From contig CAMCYM010000025.1 in NCBI GenBank assembly GCA_945883885.1, positions 1-12,446 of the forward strand: 12,446 nt of DNA, written 5' to 3'. Under the pieces are notes generated by a model that ran no database searches, was not told where the DNA came from, and worked only from the letters and a program-made list of their open reading frames with translations. Position numbers and translations under genes: made by a program. Shown here piece after piece: positions 7,239 to 12,446 of this stretch. How positions within the stretch are numbered: the stretch's first letter is position 1; each line of letters begins with the position of its first letter. This DNA comes from Chryseobacterium gleum. Lineage in GTDB: Bacteria; Bacteroidota; Bacteroidia; Flavobacteriales_D; Sanyastnellaceae.

Positions 7239-8948
7239 TCAGTTGACTTTGAGGGTGATGGAAGGGAGAATCCGGTCTGTACCGTCGGGCATCGCAACAC
7301 GGATTTCAGAGAGCATGACGAGGTTGCCTTTGCGCACCTGCTCGAGCATGGCCTTCATGTCCGCGGTCACTTTGTTCGAGTTGGATTCTTTCTCGACGAT
7401 GTTGCCGCCTACGGTAGCTGTCATGCGGAAGCTGCGCACTGTGGTGGCTACTTCGAAGTCGAAGTTCTCCATCCGCGCGGCAACACCCACAGCCACTTGC
7501 AAATCACCTTTCGAGATGCTGCGATCTGTCGGCACTTTTCCAGCGAACACCGGCACCGGGTCTGGTACCCGCTTCACGCGGAATTTGCGCGGCGGCATGG
7601 TCTTCTTCGAACCGTCCGGCATGGTGGCCGTGACGGTGATGTTCGCTTCCGGTGAGGCCCCTGGGCGTACGATGAAGGTTCCATCTGCACCCCGCGTCAA
7701 CTTGTGGTCGCCGCTGATGGTGGCCGTGAGTTTGTCGGACGCCACGCCAGGAACGGAGATTTCGACCGGGTTGTCGAGGCCGCGGTAGAAGACGTTCATC
7801 TTCGTGGGAGACACGACCAGCGCGGGTTCTGCGATGGTGAACGTAGGAGTCACGAACGGATGCGTTTCGATGGCTCCGTCGGGTCCTTGGTACCGGATAA
7901 CCCCTTCGTAGGTCACGTCACCGATGGGCATTCCGGAGGTGCTGCGGCGGAATAGACCGAGGCCGTCTGCGCTGACCTTCAACGGCGTACCGTTGACGTT
8001 CCCCGAGGGCTTGGTGCCGGAGAAGTTCGAGCTGCCCACCACGATGGACGGGCGGTTCGTTTCATCGTACGCGGCCAGCAAAATGTCGGCGCGCATCGAG
8101 TCACCACGGAGGAGGTAGTTTTGGCCCACCACCACGATCGGACGCAGCTTCGTGAACTTGTAGCTCTTCGCATCGACCCCGCTCAGCAACCAGGCCAGGA
8201 TGTCCTCCTGTGCGTCTTGGATGTCAAGCGTCATCTTCGTCATGAGCGGCATCACAGCGGCCAGCGGCACGTCGTAGAAGTTAGCGGCCTCCCAGAGCAC
8301 CTCCTTGCCATCTTCCATCTCGGTTCCGAAGTGGAACGTAGCGTCCACTTGGTCCTTGATGTAATCTGGCAATTCGCGCGTACCTCCGAGGTTGTCCTTG
8401 AACTTGATGGCCTTGATGTAGTCCCTGAACTCCTCCATTTTTACCCGGAGCATGTGGGCGGACCATTCTTCCTGCTTCGGGGCCTGTGGTTCAGAACCGA
8501 CCATGAAGGCGGTCAAGCTTTGGTACTCATCCTTCTTATCGATGTACATCAAGCTCAGGGTCGTATCGTTGCCGAACTCGTCTTTGCCGATGTACTTCGA
8601 GAAGCCAGCGCCTTCTTGCTCTGCGTAATCACCTACCGAGGCGGACATGGACCGCGCCTTGAGTTGGGTGATGTACTGCACCAAGGCCTCCGCGCGCTTG
8701 TTGAGCTCTTGCGCTTGGGTCATGAAGGGTTGGACCTTCTCCTTGTTTGCAGCGTACTTTCCTTCCAGTTCGCCCATGGTTTCCTTGACTTTTCCGTTCA
8801 AGGTTCCTTGGGTCGTGCGGAGGCTCTTCTCGACTTTGACAAAGCCGTTGAGGACCTCCTTCGATATGTTCAGCGCGAGCAGCGCAGTCAGGACGAGGTA
8901 CATCATCCCGATCATTCGCTGCCTGGGCGTTTCTTTCCCTCCTGCCAT
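7239..8948 (-). CDS. gldM: T9SS / gliding motor protein GldM (PorM)
   Basis: The protein has 569 residues, somewhat longer than the roughly 515 of the best-studied GldM and PorM. It starts MAGGKETPRQRM, the family's cytoplasmic N-terminus. Arg9 is at the position known to pair with the membrane glutamate of GldL. One transmembrane helix (about 13-28, MMYLVLTALLALN) is followed by a long periplasmic part: a helical first domain (about 35-260) and then beta-rich domains. VFYRGLDNPVEISVPG (386-401) and FRVKRVPDP (456-464) are landmarks near the domain 3/4 junction. In the family a GldM dimer passes through a GldL pentamer, and proton flow drives its rotation to power secretion and gliding. The gene starts 36 bases after gldL and ends two bases before gldN. 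The assignment is firm. Confidence 0.95.
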   Translation of the reverse strand: MAGGKETPRQRMIGMMYLVLTALLALNISKEVLNGFVKVEKSLRTTQGTLNGKVKETMGELEGKYAANKEKVQPFMTQAQELNKRAEALVQYITQLKARSMSASVGDYAEQEGAGFSKYIGKDEFGNDTTLSLMYIDKKDEYQSLTAFMVGSEPQAPKQEEWSAHMLRVKMEEFRDYIKAIKFKDNLGGTRELPDYIKDQVDATFHFGTEMEDGKEVLWEAANFYDVPLAAVMPLMTKMTLDIQDAQEDILAWLLSGVDAKSYKFTKLRPIVVVGQNYLLRGDSMRADILLAAYDETNRPSIVVGSSNFSGTKPSGNVNGTPLKVSADGLGLFRRSTSGMPIGDVTYEGVIRYQGPDGAIETHPFVTPTFTIAEPALVVSPTKMNVFYRGLDNPVEISVPGVASDKLTATISGDHKLTRGADGTFIVRPGASPEANITVTATMPDGSKKTMPPRKFRVKRVPDPVPVFAGKVPTDRSISKGDLQVAVGVAARMENFDFEVATTVRSFRMTATVGGNIVEKESNSNKVTADMKAMLEQVRKGNLVMLSEIRVAMPDGTDRILPSITLKVN

Positions 8949-8984
8949 AGTGATAGCGTAGGCCTGTAGTACGTCCGTGGCCGA

Positions 8985-9764
8985 TTAGCCGCGGGCGTTC
9001 ATGGCATTGAGCATGTTCGAGTACACCGTGTTCAGCGCGGAGAGGTTCTTCGAAAGCTCGGCGATGTTCTCCTTGTAGGCCTGCGTGTCGGCGACGGAAT
9101 CGTTCAGATTCTTCACCAGTTCGCCCATGCCGGCGTACATCTCGCTCGTCTGCTTCAATTGCTGCATCTGGGCGCTGTACATCTGGTTGAGCGAGTTGAG
9201 GTTGTCGCTCATTTGGTTCATGGCTGCACCGACCGTTGGGCCCATGGAGGAGGCGTTCGCCAGGCCGGTGAGCGATTCGCTTACCTGCACGTACGTTTGG
9301 GTCAATTCACCCACCTTCGCGGAGGCAGACTGCAAGCTGGCACTGTACTCCTTCGTGGCCGCCGAGGCTTCGGCCACTTCGCCCATTTTCGCTGCTTGAT
9401 CGCCGAGGTGGCGCATGCCGTTTCCGAGACGTTCGAGCAGGGCCGGTTCGATTTTAGCTTCCTTGAGCATCTCGTCAAGCTGCTCGGTCACGGTGCCTGT
9501 GGGCTTCTTCTTGTCGGCCTTTTTCGCTCCGTCCTTCGGATCCGCGAGCTCGGGGTACACCAAGGTCCAGTCCGGTTCTTCGTGTTGCTTCTCGAACGCG
9601 GAGAAGAAGAAGATGACGGCTTCAGTGCCCAGTCCTGCGACCAGCATTTCGGAAGCGCCTTCCCAGTGCTGGATCTTGAACAAAGCGCCGATGATGACAA
9701 CGGAAGCACCGATGCCGTAGAGTTTGGCCATTAGGTTTTTCCACCCCTTGCTGCCTGGTTTCAT
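8985..9764 (-). CDS. gldL: T9SS / gliding motor stator protein GldL (PorL)
   Basis: The protein has 259 residues. Two transmembrane helices (about 15-31 and 38-57) are joined by a short loop and followed by a long cytoplasmic part: a Lys-rich linker (about 77-86), then helical, Ala/Ser/Gln/Met-rich sequence to the end, likely coiled coil. GldL is the proton-conducting stator that turns GldM. By alignment from memory, Tyr16, Lys30, His33 and Glu48 correspond to Tyr13, Lys27, His30 and Glu49 of Flavobacterium johnsoniae GldL, so the charged membrane residues of the motor are intact. The sequence around KGWKNLMAKLYGIG (6-19) supports the ATG at 9764 over an internal Met12. No Shine-Dalgarno sequence is visible. 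The gene lies 81 bases downstream of gldK and 36 bases upstream of gldM. Confidence 0.94.
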   Translation of the reverse strand: MKPGSKGWKNLMAKLYGIGASVVIIGALFKIQHWEGASEMLVAGLGTEAVIFFFSAFEKQHEEPDWTLVYPELADPKDGAKKADKKKPTGTVTEQLDEMLKEAKIEPALLERLGNGMRHLGDQAAKMGEVAEASAATKEYSASLQSASAKVGELTQTYVQVSESLTGLANASSMGPTVGAAMNQMSDNLNSLNQMYSAQMQQLKQTSEMYAGMGELVKNLNDSVADTQAYKENIAELSKNLSALNTVYSNMLNAMNARG

Positions 9765-9845
9765 GGTCGTTGACTTATGGTGTTGGTTTCAATTTCACAA
9801 TCAGGGTGCAGGCTGGGCCTGCGAGACGTCCGCGCGATTAGCCGA
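9765..9845 (-). promoter_or_regulatory. gldK-gldL spacer with small hairpin and possible regulatory word
   Basis: This 81-base gap is the largest inside the gld operon. It contains a perfect six-base inverted repeat with a three-base loop (GCAGGC 9808-9813, GCCTGC 9817-9822) with no T run after it on the minus strand, so it is not a typical terminator. It also holds GATTGTGAAATT (minus strand, 9802-9791), nearly identical to a word next to the candidate porP promoter. It may hold an internal promoter or mRNA-processing site separating gldK from gldLMN; this is inference only. Confidence 0.25.
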
Positions 9846-11219
9846 TCAGAAGTCGTTCCACGACTCCTTCTCGCTTTCCGACTTGCCACGGCCGAGGTAC
9901 GACATCACGCTGCGGAATCCGATGTAGGACTTGCAGGTGTCCCGGTATTCGAAGGAACGCGTTCCGGTCTGGATGTAGTATCCGATGTCCTTCCAGCTGC
10001 CCCCACGGATGACCATGCGGTGCATGCTGGGCGGGTCGTTGACCGTTGCAGCATAGTGGTACTCTGGGCTCATGTCGTGGGCGAAGTCGTAGACCGTTTC
10101 GTCGAATGAGGTGTTCGTCCACTCGGCGACGTTGCCGGACATTTGGTACAGGCCGTAGTCATTCGGAGAGTAGCTCTCCACGGGAACCGTGTAGGTGCCT
10201 CCATCTTCGACGTAGTCTCCGCGCATCGGCTTGAAGTTCGCGAGCGGACAGCCTTGCTTGTTCCGGGTGTACGGGCCGCCCCACGGATACGGGCTCAGGT
10301 CGAGGCCTCCGCGTGCTGCAAACTCCCACTCCGCTTCAGAAGGCAAACGGAATTCTTGAACCACCGTTTCTCCGTTCGTGTTCTTCCATTCGTTCAGAAG
10401 CTGCGTCCTCCAGGCGTTGAATGCCCGTGCCTGGCTCCACGTTACGCCGACCACGGGATAGTCGTCGTACGCGGGGTGCCAGAAGTAGGCCTTCGTCAGG
10501 TGGTCGTTCGCGCCGTAGGTGAAGTCCCTGGACCAAACCAACGTGTCGGGATAAATGTTGATGGCTTCCTCCACGATGAACTGCGAGCGGTCGCTGTGGC
10601 CCCTGAGGGAGTGCAGCTGGTTGAGGCTGTTCACCTCGCTGAATTCCTCATCGAGGGTGCTCTTGTTCGAAGCGGCCTGGAGGTTCAGCCACCAGTACCG
10701 GTACTCGAGTTTCCGAGAATCCACTTGCAGCTGGTTGTAGAACCGGTCGGAACCCTGGTAGAAGAAGTTCTCGAACAGCAGAGCGAATTGTTCTTCGTTC
10801 TGCATGTCGATGGGTTCTTCCCAGTTCAACAGGTATTCCACGCCGAGGTATTCGCTGATTTCCATCGGCACACCCACTTCTACGGTTTGGAACGCCTCGT
10901 TCTCCTCGGCAAGCGCCTCGCGGAACAGCGAATCTTGCACGTAGTTCACGAACTGACGGTATTCGTTGTTCGTGATTTCGTGGATGTCCATGTAGAAGGC
11001 CGGGATGGTGACCGTCTTCGACTTCGTATTGAGTGCGAACGGCACATCCTGATCGCTCGGCCCCATGGTGAAGGAGCCGTGGTGGATGTAGTTCATCCCG
11101 TATGGATTCATTTGAATCCACTGTTCACGGGGGTAAACGCCGACGAGTTCCCCTTGGGGGCCGCTGTAGCACCCTGCGAGGAGGGATGCTGCCGCCAAAC
11201 CAACCAGAAGATGTTTCAT
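9846..11219 (-). CDS. gldK: T9SS / gliding lipoprotein GldK (PorK), FGE-sulfatase fold
   Basis: The protein has 457 residues from ATG 11219. The frame is open up to 11291, but ATG 11219 begins a clear lipoprotein signal MKHLLVGLAAASLLAGC with lipobox LLAGC and lipidated Cys17, so it is the real start. GldK/PorK is anchored to the outer membrane and builds the periplasmic ring with GldN. The formylglycine-generating-enzyme-like fold is seen in two parts: about 42-95 (GSFTMG at 48-53, YMDIHEITNNEY) and 245-440 (VTWSQARAF, RLPSEAEWEFAARGG 291-305, SGNVAEWTN 361-369, VIRGGSW 403-409, GFRSV 434-438). About 150 residues, charged and aromatic, are inserted between them. The paired catalytic cysteines of true FGE are not evident, so a structural role is expected. 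The gene lies 68 bases after porP and 81 before gldL. Confidence 0.93.
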   Translation of the reverse strand: MKHLLVGLAAASLLAGCYSGPQGELVGVYPREQWIQMNPYGMNYIHHGSFTMGPSDQDVPFALNTKSKTVTIPAFYMDIHEITNNEYRQFVNYVQDSLFREALAEENEAFQTVEVGVPMEISEYLGVEYLLNWEEPIDMQNEEQFALLFENFFYQGSDRFYNQLQVDSRKLEYRYWWLNLQAASNKSTLDEEFSEVNSLNQLHSLRGHSDRSQFIVEEAINIYPDTLVWSRDFTYGANDHLTKAYFWHPAYDDYPVVGVTWSQARAFNAWRTQLLNEWKNTNGETVVQEFRLPSEAEWEFAARGGLDLSPYPWGGPYTRNKQGCPLANFKPMRGDYVEDGGTYTVPVESYSPNDYGLYQMSGNVAEWTNTSFDETVYDFAHDMSPEYHYAATVNDPPSMHRMVIRGGSWKDIGYYIQTGTRSFEYRDTCKSYIGFRSVMSYLGRGKSESEKESWNDF

Positions 11220-11287
11220 GGGACGTGCGGGTAGATTACGGTAGGATGTACGATGAAAACTCGAACAGGTTGCCCATTCGTATGCGG

Positions 11288-12244
11288 TCACAGGAACCGG
11301 GGGTTCGCGTGGCGGTTTTGGACCGGAATGGACTGGAACTTGAAGCAGTAGCTCAAGAAGACTTCGTGCGAACCGGACGAGTAATTCCGCAATTCCGAAG
11401 TGGTCGCATCGAAGGAATAGCCGAGCCGGAACACCTGCTTCGCGTAGGAGGTAGGCTGGCGGTCTTCCATGGCATACTGGAACCCGAGGGTGGGCGCGAA
11501 GGCGTCACCCGGACGCCATGAGACTCCGCCCCAGAGCATTTGGTTCCACAACACATTGACGTTCAAGTCCACAATCGTCGCATTCAAATCCGACTTCGCC
11601 AGCACATTCGACCGCAGGACGAGGTAGTCCCCATCGAGCGGGTGGTCGTACCCGCCCATGGCGTAGTAGTGGCGCGTGGGCCGGATGCTCAGCTGTCCGA
11701 GCTCCATCTCGGCCAAATGCGTAGCGGACAAGCCTGCATAGAACGACCCGGGCTTTTGCAGGTAGATGCCGAAGTCGCCGTCCACGGTGCTCGCAGAGGC
11801 TTTTTGGTTCGGGATGGCGTTGTCTTGCGTGTAGTCGTCGATGGCAATCCACTCGTTGCCCAAGGTCTTGCTGAACATGGAAACCGAGGCTCCGATGCTC
11901 AACACACTGCCGTTGCCGAACTCGGGCAAGCGGTACGCATAGCCCAACTTCGCGAGGTTGTTCGTCTCTTGGCCCAAGGCGTCGTTGTAGAACGAGGCCA
12001 TGACACCGCCTCGCAGGGGCTTCACGTAGGTGTGGCCGCTCAGCATCGCGGTTTTCGGATCGCGATCGAGTCCCTGCCACTGATTCCGGTAAATCCCGGA
12101 GATGCAGGTCAGGTCACTGTTGCCGGCGACGGCAGGGTTCATGTACACCGGGTCGATGAACCACTGGGTATACTGGGGATCCTGCTGGGCCCAGGCCCCC
12201 GCACAAGCGGTCGCGGAGAGGACAAGCGTCAGAAGTCGGCGCAT
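11288..12244 (-). CDS. porP: PorP/SprF-family T9SS outer-membrane protein
   Basis: The protein has 318 residues from ATG 12244. An in-frame upstream ATG at 12370 was rejected because the intervening 42 codons lack a signal peptide and run through the candidate promoter, whereas ATG 12244 opens with the signal peptide MRRLLTLVLSATACAGAWA followed by QQDPQYTQW. The QDPQYTQW...NPAVAG block (about 20-40) is the hallmark N-terminus of PorP/SprF proteins. The rest shows alternating polar/hydrophobic strands (for example SFYAGLSATHLAEMEL, and LNVNVLWNQMLWGGVSWRPG near the C-terminal half) consistent with a beta-barrel. PorP and SprF are partners of the T9SS, linked to the GldKN ring, gliding adhesin secretion or cell-surface attachment. 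It is the first gene before gldK, as in the porPKLMN order. PorP versus SprF naming cannot be settled from sequence alone; the symbol follows the gene order. Confidence 0.9.
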   Translation of the reverse strand: MRRLLTLVLSATACAGAWAQQDPQYTQWFIDPVYMNPAVAGNSDLTCISGIYRNQWQGLDRDPKTAMLSGHTYVKPLRGGVMASFYNDALGQETNNLAKLGYAYRLPEFGNGSVLSIGASVSMFSKTLGNEWIAIDDYTQDNAIPNQKASASTVDGDFGIYLQKPGSFYAGLSATHLAEMELGQLSIRPTRHYYAMGGYDHPLDGDYLVLRSNVLAKSDLNATIVDLNVNVLWNQMLWGGVSWRPGDAFAPTLGFQYAMEDRQPTSYAKQVFRLGYSFDATTSELRNYSSGSHEVFLSYCFKFQSIPVQNRHANPRFL

Positions 12245-12299
12245 GTGTGATTCAACGTATTGATTTTCAACAAACTCGAGGTCCAGATGCGGCATAGAG

Positions 12300-12340
12300 C
12301 GCCCGCTAATATAGAGAAATTCACAATCGTTGGGTGAAAA
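12300..12340 (-). promoter_or_regulatory. Candidate Bacteroidota promoter for the porP-gldKLMN operon
   Basis: On the minus strand TATATTAG (12313-12306) matches five of six fixed bases of the -7 motif TAnnTTTG. A TTTT (12340-12337) lies 23 bases upstream, slightly far for the -33 element. Transcription would start near 12300, giving a 5' leader of about 55 bases before ATG 12244. The leader has no Shine-Dalgarno sequence. The location, directly upstream of a five-gene operon, supports it; no start-site data are available. Confidence 0.45.
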
Positions 12341-12446
12341 GCGCAAGAAGTTTGAAAGAAATTCTCGCACCCTCAGGCAACCCTGAACGCATTTCTGCGT
12401 CTGCTTGTTTCAGGCCCGCGTCAAGCGAGTTTTTGGAAGGTCTTCC
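12321..12446 (-). CDS. Possible C-terminal tail of an unidentified upstream gene (partial)
   Basis: On the minus strand the frame beginning at base 12446 is open for 41 codons and ends in TGA at 12323-12321, eight bases before the candidate -7 box of porP. The translation has an AGL motif about 11 residues in and ends LFTQRL. The G...L..AGL spacing is loosely reminiscent of uroporphyrinogen-III synthase C-termini, but it is too short to call. Third-position G/C is weaker than in the neighbouring genes, which argues against coding. It may equally be non-coding; a second minus frame closes earlier, after about eleven codons. Confidence 0.2.
   Translation of the reverse strand, partial: GRPSKNSLDAGLKQADAEMRSGLPEGARISFKLLALFTQRL
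12373..12414. other. Cluster of overlapping inverted repeats upstream of porP
   Basis: TCAGG (12373-12377) can pair with CCTGA (12382-12386), and CCTGAA (12382-12387) can instead pair with TTCAGG (12409-12414). Inside the second pairing sits ACGCA/TGCGT (12387-12391 and 12396-12400), whose loop reads GAAA, a GNRA-type tetraloop, on the minus strand. The pairings exclude each other. There is no U-rich tail on either side. It could be a terminator remnant, a regulatory RNA structure or chance within coding sequence. Confidence 0.3.

Noticed and set aside
8121..8969. Plus-strand open frame opposite gldM
   Set aside because: His/Leu/Val-rich mirror of a well-supported GldM sequence, with no family features.
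9808..9822. Hairpin between gldK and gldL as a transcription terminator
   Set aside because: The stem is only six base pairs and no T run follows it, so it was kept only as a possible regulatory or processing element.
10143..11234. Plus-strand open frame (363 codons) opposite gldK
   Set aside because: The reverse strand has a lipobox and FGE-fold motifs. The plus-strand translation has none.
11220..11291. N-terminal extension of GldK from an ATG at 11291
   Set aside because: It would bury the lipoprotein signal peptide. The start at 11219 places the lipobox Cys at residue 17, as expected.
12245..12370. N-terminal extension of PorP/SprF from an ATG at 12370
   Set aside because: The added residues precede a textbook signal peptide and cross the candidate promoter, so they are most likely 5' leader and upstream DNA.

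Overview
The window looks like chromosomal DNA from a member of the Bacteroidota. It carries a complete type IX secretion / gliding motor block (porP/sprF-gldK-gldL-gldM-gldN), a secreted protein with a C-terminal T9SS type A sorting domain, and Bacteroidota-style PurL and RluA-family proteins. Ribosome binding sites are mostly absent and the best promoter candidate fits the Bacteroidota TAnnTTTG type. By eye the base composition is GC-rich, with G/C-rich third codon positions. That is high for this phylum and produces many long false antisense frames. The gene content suggests a Flavobacteriales-like or related high-GC lineage; I cannot place it more closely.

Left half, plus strand (1-4363): the 3' end of purL, then a membrane-anchored PASTA-repeat protein, a 645-residue T9SS cargo, and an RluA/RluD-type pseudouridine synthase. 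The last three are tightly stacked: ATGA overlap between PASTA and cargo, TGATG overlap between cargo and RluA. They are probably co-transcribed and translationally coupled, and purL may belong to the same unit.

Middle, minus strand (4346-6289): an ABC-F ATPase of the ribosome-associated kind, converging on the RluA gene with an 18-base overlap of the two reading frames. A strong stem-loop at 6325-6355 separates it from the next operon.

Right half, minus strand (6376-12244): read in its own direction the order is porP/sprF, gldK, gldL, gldM, gldN, ending at the stem-loop terminator. GldL and GldM make the proton-driven inner-membrane motor, GldK (lipoprotein) and GldN make the periplasmic ring under the outer membrane, and PorP/SprF is an outer-membrane partner. 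This is the order seen in the Porphyromonas porPKLMN cluster. A candidate promoter lies at about 12306-12340. The T9SS cargo at 1365-3302 is a plausible client of this machine.

All genes fall in known families. I see no RNA genes, CRISPR, insertion sequences or defence-type cassettes. No wholly new system is evident; the points worth a second look are the coupled PASTA-cargo-RluA gene trio, a Ca-binding-like loop in GldN, a shortened loop in the GldL motor, and small regulatory-looking DNA elements. No gene-free stretch exceeds 300 bases; the longest is the 202 bases at the right end.
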